Source: Persicaria tinctoria
Taxonomy: Eukaryota > Streptophyta > Magnoliopsida > Caryophyllales > Polygonaceae
Direction: 5' to 3'
Length of the DNA stretch: 64,000 nucleotides
Assembly: GCA_037127255.1 (NCBI GenBank)
Contig: JBANSL010000013.1
Span: 60,114,688 to 60,178,687 of the forward strand
The position numbers were made by a program, and so were the translations under genes. The notes beneath the pieces are model-generated. The model was not told where the DNA came from and ran no database searches. It saw nothing but the letters and a program-made list of their open reading frames with translations. This document shows positions 21,601 to 33,191 of the stretch, in pieces. The first letter of the stretch is position 1, and each line of letters starts with the position of its first letter.

Positions 21601-23831
21601 GGTTGATGTGTGGAGATTGTTTTGGGCTATTGAGGTATTTGGGGATGTGAGATGATTGTTCGAGAGAAGGCTGGTAGTTAGGCAAGGATGCCATTGAGAT
21701 TGTAGTAAGATTGTGGGCATGAGATTGAGATAGGGAGATCTTGAGCATGGATTTGGGTACTACTGTACTAGGCAAGACAGAATGCATTGAGAACGTTAGG
21801 GGAATTGGTTTTAGAAGGTTTGGCGAAGTTGCGGTACTTGAGAAATTCGGATAAGGATGACTTAGGGATTTACGGAAATGATGATCGGTAAAAGAGGGCT
21901 TTGGACGGGAAGGTGTCATGGGTACGGAGTAGGATTACTTGAGGATTTCGAATGGTTAAGGTTTAGTAAGATTTGGAGTGAAGAAATTTGGGAAAATGTT
22001 GAGACAAGGATCTAGAATAGGTCGGTTGAGGAGTTGTGGATGTTCAGGTTTCTTGAGATTCGGAATGGGATAAGTAGGTAGAATATGTGATTGGTCGTTG
22101 AGAATAGACGTGGGTGATGAGGAACTCGGTGATTCGTGGTTATGAGTTAGCACTAGACGGTTTTCTGGGTTAGAGTTAGTCGGGAGTGACAGGTGTGAGA
22201 TGATCAGTATGAGTTGGGTTCTTAGAGGTGGATGGATAGTGAGAGTGGTAAGTGGTACAGGAAGTAAGATCATGGTAGAAAGTGATTCGAGATGTCTCCT
22301 TGGGAGTGATGGTCAGGCAAAGTATTGAGGACCTAGGAAGAGTGAACGAGTTGTTAAGGAGCACCTAGATCGATCGATAGAGAAGTTCAGTTGCGGACTT
22401 GGGGTTTCTCTTAGAAGGTGAAGATGAGACTGGTAGAGGACCTCTAGGACGAGGGTATGCTTTATAGAGAGTCTTGGTAGTCAGCCGACTTGTTAACCTT
22501 GTCGAAATAAGGGAATTGTGCGATTGGGAACTCCGAGATATGCTTTTAGGTGGTCGAGTAGGATTTGAGGTCGGGATGCCGAAGTAGGCTGGTTCTTAGA
22601 TGGTTTGATGGCATGGAAGCTGGGATACCTAGTAGTTGGATTAGGTATTTGGCTTGATTTGCGGATAGTTATGAGGCTAGAGAGTTGGATATGAGCAAGA
22701 TGCAATGATAATTGGGACTAGTATCTGATTGAGTTGGCAGACCTAGGTGAGGATAATCTTGATGCGAGAGATGATGAGTAGTGATCGTGTCTTATCGTGG
22801 TCGGTAGCTATAGACATGCTTTCTCGGGGATGTGATCTAGTGTTATGCATTACTTGGGGGCTGAATGTTGTGCGAATTCTATGCTAGAGACGATGTTGAT
22901 TCTCTGAGGTATTGTCGTAGACAGTAGTGAGTTGTTAGTACTAACATAATAATCACTTAAACTTGATGAAATGCTGGTGTGCGGAGGTACTTGATGCCTC
23001 CAAATTTGATGATGCTTGGTGGCTGGTATGAGTATGATGCGATTATCGAGTAAATATGATGTGCAACCTCTACAATGTGATGCGATGGATCATACTATGT
23101 ATGACACTATGTTATGTATGTTATGGTATGTGACTATCCTTGACATGAGTATGACCCGGTTATGAATGTGTGATACGATTGTTATGATGTACGGTTGTTA
23201 TGTTACATGATGCCTTGAATTGGAATTGCTAGGATGATAGAACTGAAATGATGAGATTTGAGTTTGACTTGGAACCTAGGGAGGAAATATGGGAATAGCC
23301 CTTAGAGGTGGATGATTCCACCTCCTGAAACTTGAAACTTGCTTGACTAACGTCGGGTTTAAGGGATTTTGAATGACGTTTAAAAATGACTAACTTAGAT
23401 TTTGAGAAATTGAACGCGATCGAGTATTTCAGTAATTTTGAAACCAACCCTTTTCGAACTAAGACCCCCCCCTAAAATTTTCTGACCGAGCTTGCATTGT
23501 GACGCCCCACAAAGTGGATACAAGCATTTTATACGGGCCCTTATAGACTGCTTGCTAAGACCTAGTGGAGATGCCGTACTGCTTTTTTTGAGTTATGATA
23601 TAACCGAGAAGTCGGGGTAATGATGTGATGAGGGCCCATATCACATACTTGCTACGACCAATTGGGGATATTGTGATCATAACAACGATACTGTGAGAAT
23701 CTCATAGGGGCACTTATGAGACACTTACAGATCAATGGAATGATCCTTGGACTCACCAATTTCAAACTTCATCCCCTTCCTTTCAAATGATTTTAGTCTC
23801 GGGGACGAGACTTGTTTTTAGAGGTGGATGA
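18621..23831 (+). other. Noncoding interior of the Tekay-like element, strongly G/A-skewed at 20.9-22.9 kb
   Basis: No gag, protease or polymerase motif was found in any frame. From about 20900 to 22950 the plus strand is visibly rich in G and A (GGATGAG, GAGGTGG, GGAGGA-type words) and poor in C. This opens spurious minus-strand frames made of Ser, Pro, Leu, Thr and Ile. Around 19700-20350 and 22960-23230 the text is dominated by ATGATG/TGTGAT/CATG words. Confidence 0.6.
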
Positions 23832-26800
23832 TGTAAAGGCTCGGATTTTTAAATCCTAATTTTTTGGAAAAAGGGGAAATTCAAAATGAATTTAAAAGCG
23901 GAATTTAACGAAAAACTCCATAAATCGGATTTTAAAACTCATGGAATGAATTTCTCCGACGAATTTCAATTCCGCTACATTGATTTAAGGTTTTGGAATA
24001 TGAGCGAGATTTTATCGGATTAATTAATTCGGTTTGAAAATTCGATTTAAAAATAGATAAGTCGGGGTAAGGTCGAGAAAGAGGATTACGATATACTGTA
24101 TTTTTTTTTCTTCCGGGTATTAAATGATATTGGGACCACTTGAAACCTTTATCTACTTCCTTCCTTCTTACACAATTCGGCAACCCCTCAGCCTTGCCTT
24201 TTTCACAGTTCCACAGAAGACCAAACCCAAAACAAACCCCCTTCATGTTTCTCCTCTGTACACGCCAGACAACCCAGCTCACCTTCTTCTCTTGGTAAAA
24301 TCCTATCTCTATTTCCCTCCCTCCTTCTTTGATCCTTTGTTTTCTTGGGGAAACAAACAAGAAGCTACTGGATTGACCAGCTGCAACCTCTTTTCCCCTT
24401 CAAAGTCTGAACGCAGCCCCCCATTCCCTACCTTTTCATTTCAATTTCAAACACTCTTCTTCCTTGACATTGCCAAGAGGAAGGATCCTTCTTCCTCCTC
24501 CATTTCAATCGACTCCCACCACCACTCTGCAGCCTCCGGAACCACCACCTCCCCGTGCCGCCGTCAGCCACCATCGCCGGCCACCGCCAAATCTGCAGCC
24601 CCTACCTTCTTCTCATCTGTTTTCCGAGAGCCCACACAACAGCAACTCGACCCTCTCGCTTCCCTCCTTCCACTTCAATCCAGCGGCAGCCCGAGCACCT
24701 CTGAGCTCCGACGTCCTTCGAAGCGAAGCCGAGCCGCCCAGGCGCAGCCGACACCGCCGAGCCTCCTCGCTCTGCTTTCCGATCGAAGACCACCGGTGAG
24801 AATTACTCCCTCTCTTTTTCTATTCAAACCTCGAAAAGCTTCGCCTTTAACCTTCCTCGTCCCCTCCTAGACAGATTCCGGCGAGAATCGGCCCTGTCGC
24901 AGCCGAACGAAGCTCCGACGAATCTCCGACGACGATTTTCGGCGAGCCGACGCCCTCGGTGAGCTTCGAACCCTCTTTCTTAACTTGTTTCACCTCTTGT
25001 GTGCTCCTGTATTCCTATTGACTTGCCTGGTCGGAGAGAGTGAGTGAGGGCGGGTCGAGAGCGTGAGCGATCTTGAAGTTCGGCGAGATCGAGAGCGAGC
25101 AAGAGACCAGGGAGTGCGAGTGGTGTGAGAGAGTGAGCGGGAGCGCGCCTGGGGAGACGAAGGCGCTGTCCGAAGTGCGAGATGGCGAGTGATAGCGGTG
25201 CGAGCAACAGCGACGGACCTCCGGGCTCCCTGACGAACAGCCATGGCGGATTGAAGCAGGAGGAAGAAGATCAGGCGGGTCCCGCGCGTCTCCACCTTGG
25301 CGTCCAAGTCAGCACAGCCGGCCCCACTCCTGCTTTCCCACGACGTCAGAATTGGAAGAATGAGAGATTGAAGGCCTGGGCCTAATGGTTTGGGCCTAAT
25401 TGGTTATAAAGGGTTTTCGGTATTGGGTTTAAAAAAAAGAGGGAGAGGGGTCTGTTTTGGTACTTGGCAAAAGAAGGGGATTCTGTTGGGGTTTTAAGCA
25501 AAGGCGATGCTCGATTTTGGATTTTACAAAATGAATGAGTCGGTTTTGGTCATTTTAAAAGGGTTGATTTTATTAAATATAAATGGTTGGAGTTTGAAAG
25601 GATTTAGAAATATTTTATGAAAATGTTTAAAAGAAAATGGTATTCAAAATACTAATATTATTACTTGAGCTTTGAAATATAAAATATTACTATTAAGATT
25701 TAAAGGTATAATATCATAGTGATTTAAGAAAAATAAAATATTATGAGACTTGGAGATTTAAAAAGGTGTTATCGGAATTTAAATTGAAAAAGGAAATTGT
25801 CAAGTATTTTCGAGAGGACGGAAATTCTAACTAGTTAACTCGAGAACTATGTGATCGGTGACTAACTAGTATGATTGATGTGAATGATTGTCTAATAGCA
25901 TGATTGAGTGACTAATAGCATGATTAGATGTTAAGTGATATACCGTTGGTTTATGCCTTATGACCTATGATGAAAATGATGAACTTGAGATATGTGATAT
26001 GCGGATTATTATTGCGGATATATTGTTGTGAATACAAGAATGTGGCTGATGGAAGATGAGAATGATATGGTCTTGTGAAATGTGGCGATATGATAAATGG
26101 TTGGACTTGACGGAACGATGATTGTGATATGGTTGCTATTCTCGTTGAATGATATGCTTGAGTGCTTGGATGATTAGACGTAGACTTATATATATGTTCC
26201 TATATGTGTCTAGGTGATCTTTAATCTATCGTAATGCTTGCCTTGCTGTTCTGCACCGCCAGGTAAGTCTCTTCGGAGCTTACTCAGATTGAATAGAGTG
26301 ATTCCCTGCTATAGGTGCATGATATACTAGGTGTTGCATTCATTATCAGCATGCCATGTAGTACCATGCTAGGTTGCATTGATCGTTGAGCATTCTATTT
26401 CTCTATGCGTATGTAAACAGAACGGCCGTTATCTGTGATAGTCCTAGAGTCTTTGCTAGGGTCATAGGGTAGCCCAGCCTCATCGGGTACCCTGAGTCAA
26501 TCGAGTACTTCCTTATATTATGACATGCCTGCGGGCTTTATTGTGGAGCGGGTTAGGCATGCGTGCCGCCCTATTATGAATGAATGCATTCACGAGCTGG
26601 CCAGTCTCCACCTATCGGAAGGGGTGGAGGTAGGAGAGGGATATGCCACTTGGCATTGTCTTGGGCCCTTTACAGTATTTCTGCACATTATTATGAACTA
26701 GGAGCATGCTAGTGTGTTTGAATTTCGTACTGCATTAGAGCATCTTTATTAGGTATAGCGTATATGTGTGCTTATGGTTGGGATGCAGAGTTAAGTGGGC

Positions 26801-27239
26801 ATCGATCTGATCCCGCCCCAAATCAATTTTTTTAGGAATTATTTATGTTCATCCTATCGGTGCTGTTTGCTTATTGCGCGGGTCATTTTGTCGGCGGAGA
26901 GTGAGCGCTGGAGTTATAGACTTCACCAGACTCTGATTATATTGTTTTGGATTTATACTTTTGACTCCGTTTTGACCCGGCTCCGCCGTGGCACCCCTTT
27001 GTATTATGCTTTACTCCCGCTATTGTGTGACCTTTGGTTTTCCCACGCTTAGACTTATGACAGGTACAGGGGACTTCCCCGGGGATTCCAACGATCCCTT
27101 CGAATTTTGGGTATGAAATCCCACTTGAAACGTTAGAGTAGAATTTCAAACCTTCAACCTGTACTCGGGGCGCAAGATCCTAACGAGGGGTTTCATCCCT
27201 CGAAACGTAACTCGGGAATCATAATCCCGGGCCGTTACA
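23832..27239 (+). repeat. 3' LTR of the Tekay-like element
   Basis: It runs from TGTAAAGGCTCGG after the purine tract to CCGTTACA before the target duplication, 3.4 kb. A GC- and CT-rich section at 24120-25380 (Ser/Pro-rich open frame of 248 codons at 24124-24870, no recognised domain) probably belongs to an LTR-internal leader. No partner of this length exists at the 5' side. Confidence 0.8.
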
Positions 27240-27470
27240 CCCACCCGTCGCCAAATGTCATGCCTCGTGACATGTGGGAGGCAGACATGTATGCCATGCG
27301 TCGCATGTCTCATGACACGTGGGAGGGAGACATGTATGCCAAGTGTCGGTAGGAGTATTTAGTGGGTTTTTCCACATCTTGGTCGGGTTTATAATCAACC
27401 TAAAAACGGGTTATTTATATAGTGGGAACCCGATTATGCATATGTTTATTTATTTTCTAGTGTTTCGTCA
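27240..27470 (-). repeat. 3' LTR of the CCAAT-flanked element, second piece
   Basis: It starts with the second copy of CCCAC (27240-27244) and then matches 32526-32752. Confidence 0.9.
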
Positions 27471-27699
27471 CAGCTCCTCGGACCTTAGTTAAGATGAGTC
27501 TTAGCTAGGGTTCAATTCAAACGAGGCAACATATGCATTTGTACTTTGTCTTCCTTCGGAAGAGTACTCGATATATCAGACTTTTGGTGTAATGTTTTAA
27601 CTAAGTTTGTTTGGTCTGGGTTGTACCCAACTTATTAGTGGGTTGCCTACGTATCTATTGGGAAGATAATCAAGCCTTTCGTAGTTCAATCAGGAAGTC
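27471..27699. other. Interior of the CCAAT-flanked element next to its 3' LTR
   Basis: It contains the purine tract (minus strand) and a noncoding stretch leading into the tandem array. No gene is seen. Confidence 0.4.
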
Positions 27700-29505
27700 C
27701 TCTGCGAATGAGAGCTCCGGCGTTGAGGAGCTTTAATTTACACTCATTTAGAGTTTATTTCCGAGAGCTTACCAGCTACGAGCGGGAGGCCCTCCGCGAG
27801 CATAGCTCTAGCGTTGAGGGACTTAGTTTATACTCTTTAAGAGTTTTATCTTCGCGAGCTTTACCAGCTACGAGTAGGAGGCCCTCTGTGAGACTAGCTC
27901 CAACGCCGAGGTACTCAGTTTATACTCATTAAGAGTTTATCTCTACGAGCTTTATAACCAGCTACGAGTTTGAGGCCCTCTGCGAGCATAGCTCCAGCGT
28001 CGAGGGACTTATCAAATGTGCTCCGAGAGGACAAAGCTATGATCGGAGCCCCTCCGCGAGGAATAGCTCTGGCGTCGGGGGGCTTATGAGAGAATCGTTT
28101 CGATCGGAGGCCCGACGCGGAGCAAAGCTCCAGCGTCCTGAGGACTTATTGAAGAACTCATCTCCGAGAATTGCTTCGATCGGAGGCCCGACGTGGAGCA
28201 AAGCTCCAGCGTCCTGGGGACTTATAACTCATCTCCGAGAATTGCTTCGATCAGAGGCTCGACGCGGAGCAGAGCTCCAGCGTCCTGGGGACTTATTGAA
28301 TAACTCGTCTCCGAGAATTACTTCGATCGGAGGCTCGACGCGGAGCAGAGCTCCAGCGTCCTGGGGACTTATTGAACAAATCATCTCGGAGAATCGCTTC
28401 GATCGGAGGCCCGACGCGGAGCAAAGCTCCAGCGCACTTGGGTCTTATTTAGAAACATATCTCCGAGAATCGCTTCGATCGGAGGCCCGACGCGGAGCCA
28501 AGCTCCAGCGTACTTGTGTCTTATTTAAGAACTCATCTCCGAGAATCGCTTCGATCGGAGGCCCGACGTGGAGCCAAGCTCCAGCTTACTTGGGTCTTAT
28601 TCAGGAACATATCTCCTAGAATCTCTTCGATCAGAGGCCCGACGCAGAGCCAAGCTCCAGCGTACTTGGGTCTTATTCAGGAACATATCTCCGAGAATCG
28701 CTTCGATCGGAGGCCCGACGCGGAGCCAAGCTCCAGCGTACTTGGGTCTTATTCAGGAACATCTCCGAGAATCGCTTCGATCGGAGGCCCGACGCGGAGC
28801 CAAGCTCCAGCGTACTTGGGTCTTATTTAGGAACACATCTCCGAGAATCGATTCGATCGGAGGCCCGACGCGGAGCCAAGCTCCAGCGTCCTGGGGACTT
28901 ATTGAATAACTCATCTCTGAGAATTGCTTCGATCGGAGGCCCGACGCGGAGCAAGGCTCCAGCGTCCTGGGGACTTAATAAAATATCTGATCCGGGAGGC
29001 AAGCTCTACGACCGGATGTCCGACGCGGAGCAAGATCACGCGTTAAGGGACTTAATAAAATATCTTATCCGGGAGGCAAGCTCTACGACCGGATGCCCGA
29101 CGCGGAGTATAGCTCCAGCGTCCTGGGGACTTAATAAAATATCTGATCCGAGAGGCAAGATCTATGACCGGATGCCCGACGCGGAGCAAGATCACGCGTT
29201 AAGGGAGTTAATAAAATATCTGATCCGGGAGGCAAGCTCTACGACCGGATGCCCGACGCAGAGTAAGATCACGCGTTAAGGGACTTACTAAAATATCTAA
29301 TCCGGGAGGCAAGCTCTACGGCCGGATGCCCGACGCGGAGCAATATCACGCGTTAAGGGACTTAATAAAATATCTGATCCGGGAGGCAAGCTCTACGACC
29401 GGATGCCCGACGCGGAGCAAGATCACGCGTTAAGGGACTTAATAAAATATCTGATCCGGGAGGCAAGCTCTAAGACCGGATGTCCGACGCGGAAGAAGCT
29501 CCTGC
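27700..29505. repeat. 76/77-bp tandem array, about 24 units in three subfamilies
   Basis: Section 1 (27700-28085) has about four irregular units of 80-90 bp around GAGGCCCTCYGCGAGCATAG. Section 2 (28086-28960) has twelve units; the word CGATCGGAGG or a variant starts at 28101, 28177, 28248, 28324, 28400, 28476, 28552, 28628, 28704, 28778, 28854 and 28930, so the period is 76 with two short copies. Section 3 (28975-29505) has seven units of 77 bp, marked by CTCTACGACCGGATG at 29004, 29081, 29160, 29237, 29314, 29391 and 29468. Because 76 is one more than a multiple of three, consecutive units are read in rotating frames, so the long open frames here are by-products. Confidence 0.95.
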
Positions 29506-30148
29506 GTCCTAGCGACTCGAACAACCCACTTTCTACATTAGTTAAATAGGTTACAAAACACTTCCCACACTTAGATATACACGTATATATATTCATCGTC
29601 CCCCATTTGTATGGAAAAATGGATTTGAAGATCTTTAGCGGGAGAGTGTCCTTCTGCGGATGATCTTTGAGCCTTTAATCGATTCGATAGGGAGATACTC
29701 AAACGCATCCCGTGGCTTCCAACAAGAAATAAGCCAGTTGGGGCCCAACGGACTATTAATATATTCAATTATGAAAGGCCGCGACCGTGTCCGATCTGTT
29801 ATCATTGGTCGCGAACCGCCTGCAGAGGCTACCGGGTGGCAACGGGCGGTCATATGAGGCGGATGCGGAGGATCAAGGCCCCTCAGTGGGTCCTGTCGAG
29901 GTCCTGCGTTTGTATTTTTCAACACTACGACCATTCATTGCGGGCCATCAAGAGGCTCCTGCGGTGGTGGATATCTTTGCAAGGACGACGTTGCACACGC
30001 GGACTCGGGGTGAGCGACGATTGGATGCGAACGGATCTCTTGAATGGTGACCAACTTGTCTTCCTCGTGTTTTCCGCGACTGCACATGCCTTCCGTATTT
30101 GCTTTCTTCTGCCCGCAACTGTTGATCTGGGCATCTCATGACAGATAT

Positions 30149-30190
<42 letters not shown>

Positions 30191-30553
30191 TATTTATCTA
30201 CTTCCGGTCGCGGACCACTATCAGTCAGAACATCTTCATTCTATGCCCAATAAAACGTATTAATTTTTTGTCTTAAAGAAATCAACCATGATGATCCCTT
30301 CCTACTTTCTGCCGATAACCCAGATCAAAGGGGTCAAAAGGGGATGCTTCTTTAGATTTCATTTATGCAATGCACAATTAAATATACTATTACTATATAT
30401 GAACTCCCCCAATTAATGCTTAATAGCTAGCTCTAAAAAGGGATCAAGAAGAGCCTGCGGAAAGGATGATTTTATGGGGATGTACAAGTTTACCCCGTTG
30501 TGTTCATTCGCTATTTAATGATAAAAAGAGATCTATAAATCGATATGTGTATC
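29506..30553. other. Interior of the CCAAT-flanked element, unassigned, with a (TA)n run
   Basis: A (TA)n microsatellite lies at 30152-30187. On the minus strand at 29934-29635 a 99-codon frame contains PFIIEYINSPLGPNW. This is faintly like the PF...I...PLP.NW start of Tat-type gag proteins, but too weak to call. Confidence 0.35.
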
Positions 30554-31094
30554 TAGGGGTGGGCACAAATCCCGCAAATCCCGATCCCGTCCCGGTCCCG
30601 TCCCGATTCCGTCCCGATCCCGATGGGATTTAGGACAAAATAGCGAATCCCGTTTCGATCCCGTCCCGTAAAAATTATGCGGGACGAAACGCGGGACGAT
30701 CCCGGTGGGATTCCGCAAATCCCGTCCCGTCCCGCATATAATAATAATAACAATTATTATTATTATTTTTATAATAATAATAATATTATAATATTATAGA
30801 ATAATAATAATATATTATTAGTATTATTATTTTGAGGAAATATTATTTATAACTATAATAATAATTTTCAATTTATAATAATAATAATAATAATAATATT
30901 ATATAATATTATAATATAATTTAATAATAATATTAATTTATAATAAAATTATTATTATATTATTATTATTATATCATATTATATTTTTTTCTTGTAAAGT
31001 ATAATTATTTTATAATAATAACAATAAAAATAAGTAATATTATTTTATTTTATTTTTAATTATAACGTGGGATTTTTTTTATTTATTATTATTA

Positions 31095-31148
<54 letters not shown>

Positions 31149-31708
31149 ATAATAATAAAAACATATTACAAGAAATTAGTGGGCAACCGAGATACTATCT
31201 GGACACCCACTCCTTTAGCGATAATAAAGCCAAGTCTAGTAAAAATATAACGTGCAGCACGAGCCCCAGCATCCTGAGATACCGAGAATTTCTGAATCCG
31301 CTTCAGCAATGCAACCGCATCTGTATCCAACTCCCCCAATGAAGAGAATGAGAAGGGTAGGAAACCATAACCAGCCGCCGTACACAAATCTCGATACTTG
31401 ACACACTTACGTCGAGCAGCATCAACAACAACACGACCAGGCATAAAGTCAGAAATTCCAGACTGAGTCAATGGAGAGGATCCCATCAGATCGACACACA
31501 CATCCCGCCCATTTAGAGTTACAAGAGGCAAATAGCTAATTAAATACGGTATTCTTCCTAACTATCAATCGATAATTAGACAATATTGGTAAATCTCGTC
31601 TCAATTCCTTTTCGTCCTGATCTAGTAAGATAATGTAGCCAAATATGTTGAACATTATAATTAATTATACAATCATTGTATGAATTAATAATAGTATTAT
31701 AATATTAA

Positions 31709-31757
<49 letters not shown>

Positions 31758-32033
31758 GAATAATATAGTTGAGAATAATACCGTATTCAACATATTATAC
31801 TAAATAATGAATTATGAAAGCATTTTTCACTTTGCAAATTTATATAATATTTTATTATTTTTATATGCGGGACAAGGCCCGTCCCGTCCCGATCCCGTCC
31901 CGTCCAGACACTATCCCGTCCCGATCCCGTCCCGAAAAAAAAATGTCAATCCCGTCCCGATCCCGTCCCGAAAAAATTTCGCGAGACGAGTCCCGTCCCG
32001 GCCCAATCCCGTCCCGTCCCATGCCCACCCCTA
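30554..32033. mobile_element. hAT non-autonomous element with 8-bp target duplication
   Basis: The ends TAGGGGTGGGCA and TGCCCACCCCTA are perfect inverted repeats of the common plant hAT type. The flanks TGTGTATC (30546-30553) and TGTGTATT (32034-32041) are an 8-bp duplication with one change. GATCCCGTCCCG words crowd both subterminal zones (30580-30740 and 31875-32020). The AT-rich interior has (ATT)n runs at 31083-31150 and 31705-31757 and a gene fragment at 31166-31531. There is no transposase. Confidence 0.9.
31166..31531 (-). pseudogene. Retroelement-like protein fragment inside the hAT element
   Basis: A frame of 121 codons includes RKCVKYRDLCTAAGYGFLPF, SSLGELDTDAVALLKRIQKF and GFIIAKGVGVQIVSRLP. 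I have a memory of near-identical text at the C-terminus of plant proteins annotated as reverse-transcriptase-like, but cannot name the family with confidence. The start is not a normal ATG context, and the rest of such a protein is absent. It is best read as a captured piece. Confidence 0.45.
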
Positions 32034-32188
32034 TGTGTATTGCTCAAATTCCTCCGCGGACCAGTTTCTTCCGTTATTCATCTAAAATAATTTCAAAAAG
32101 ATGAATCCAATCGAATTTAAATAGGTATATACTGCGTATCGTACTCAAATTACCTCTTAGCGTGAGGAGTCCCTACGGACGGCGCCAG

Positions 32189-32752
32189 TGACAAAACTCA
32201 TTTTTTAGAATCTCGTGTCTGCGGGTTCCGGGATCATGTGAGACGCGAGCGAGCTCAGACGATCGGACTTACCTGAGACGCGCGATGAGATTACCGTCGG
32301 CGTACCCAAACTTGTGCCGATCCGAGCTCAAGCCATACGCGGACCACCATCCTCCCAAGGTTCCATCAACGTCGGTTTTTTTACCAGCCGAGTCTAATCC
32401 CGCTAAAAAGGGGGGCTCGAAGCTAGGGAATCCGGTCTAAGCCGTTGGAGATTCCAATTTCCGACCCTCGCTTATGAGGCTCGCCCTCTTATTTATAGTG
32501 CAAGCAAACCTTCACGCGAGCCCTCCCGTCGCCAAATGTCATGCCTCGTGACATGTGGGAGGCAGGCATGTATGCCATGCGTCGCATGTCTCATGACACG
32601 TGGGAGGGAGACATGTATGCCAAGTGTCGGTAGGAGTATTTAGTGGGGTTTTCCACATCTTGGTCGGGTTTATAATCAACCTAAAAACGAGTTTATTTAT
32701 ATAGCGGGAACCCGATTATGCATATGTTTATTTATTTTCTGGTGTTTCGTCA
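32189..32752 (-). repeat. 5' LTR of the CCAAT-flanked element, uninterrupted
   Basis: The 564-bp copy allows the interrupted partner to be joined: it matches 18051-18387 and 27245-27470 with few differences. On the minus strand it is followed by the primer site at 32171-32188. Confidence 0.9.
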
Positions 32753-33178
32753 CCAATGGTCATGTTATAGATATTTTTCATCAGGAGATAAGACCGAGCT
32801 CTATTCTCCAAACCGAAGTTTCAGCTATATGCACAGGTTTGCAGAAAGCGATTGAACGAGGCTTCAGGCAATTCATAATCGAAGGTGACAATCTAGTGGC
32901 AGTGAAAGCAATAACGGGAGTGACAACAACAAACTGGGAAATCTTGCGCCAGGTGGAAGAAATCAAGCTTCTATCCAACTACTTTGAGCATATTGAATTT
33001 AAACATTGTTATAGAGAAGCAAATAGAGCTGTAGATTTCATTGTTAGGAGTAGAAGGATCTGTAATTTATCTACTCTTCCTTTGAACAGGGATCTTTGTA
33101 ACATCATCTTTCAAGATGATCAAGGTCGTGTTCTGTTTTCTTAACAAAACCTTTCTATTATTTGCTCACATTAAAAAA
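32753..33178 (+). pseudogene. LINE RNase H domain, 3' part with poly(A) tail
   Basis: It continues the domain begun at 17934. GHVIDIFHQE follows directly on the interrupted GGVIRDSN strand. The Glu in LQTEVSAI, the Asp in IEGDN and the Asp in NRAVDFI are the expected RNase H acidic residues. The reading frame ends at 33144; a short untranslated tail and TTAAAAAAAA follow, then AAATCATCATGGA (33179-33191), identical to 17921-17933. This is a complete signature of target-primed insertion: truncated 5' end, A-tail, 13-bp target duplication. Confidence 0.85.
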
Positions 33179-33191
33179 AAATCATCATGGA

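Larger units (their letters stand above)
18388..27239 (+). mobile_element. Tekay-like noncoding retrotransposon (LARD) with an inverted U5 left end
   Basis: The flanks CCCAC (18383-18387) and CCCAC (27240-27244) are a perfect 5-bp duplication. The primer site TGGTATCAGAGC lies at 18609-18620, and the tract TTTTTAGAGGTGGATGA precedes the 3' LTR start at 23832, an arrangement known from Tekay/Del chromoviruses. The 3' LTR (23832-27239) is complete at 3.4 kb. Instead of a 5' LTR there is a 217-bp palindrome made only from the last 126 bp of the LTR. The 5.2-kb interior has no gag or pol frame, so the element is a large retrotransposon derivative that depended on a partner for its enzymes. Confidence 0.85.
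18051..32752 (-). mobile_element. Non-autonomous LTR retrotransposon inserted in the LINE
   Basis: LTRs of about 564 bp start TGACAAAAC and end GTTTCGTCA (plus-strand reading). The flanks CCAAT (18046-18050) and CCAAT (32753-32757) are a perfect 5-bp duplication. The minus orientation follows from TGGCGCCGTCCGTAGGGA, a Ty3-type primer site, directly inside the right-hand LTR (32171-32188), and from a purine-rich AAGGTCCGAGGAGCTG inside the left-hand one. The left LTR was split by the 18388-27239 element. The interior (27471-32188) has no recognisable gag or pol but a 1.8-kb tandem array and a hAT insertion. Confidence 0.9.

Noticed and set aside
21512..22705. Minus-strand Ser/Pro/Thr/Ile-rich proteins
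   Set aside because: They arise from G/A-rich skew of the plus strand; no conserved motif is present.
24124..24870. 248-codon Ser/Pro-rich gene
   Set aside because: It lies inside the 3.4-kb LTR, has low complexity and no domain, and is better explained as CT-rich LTR sequence.
28086..29279. Long plus-strand open frames as genes
   Set aside because: They are tandem-repeat by-products: the unit lengths make the same text appear in rotating frames, with no known domain.
27700..29505. CRISPR-like array
   Set aside because: There are no unique spacers; the whole 76/77-bp unit repeats, in plant nuclear DNA and inside a retroelement.
30152..30187. Replication origin or matrix attachment site
   Set aside because: It is a plain (TA)n microsatellite; nothing else supports a function.
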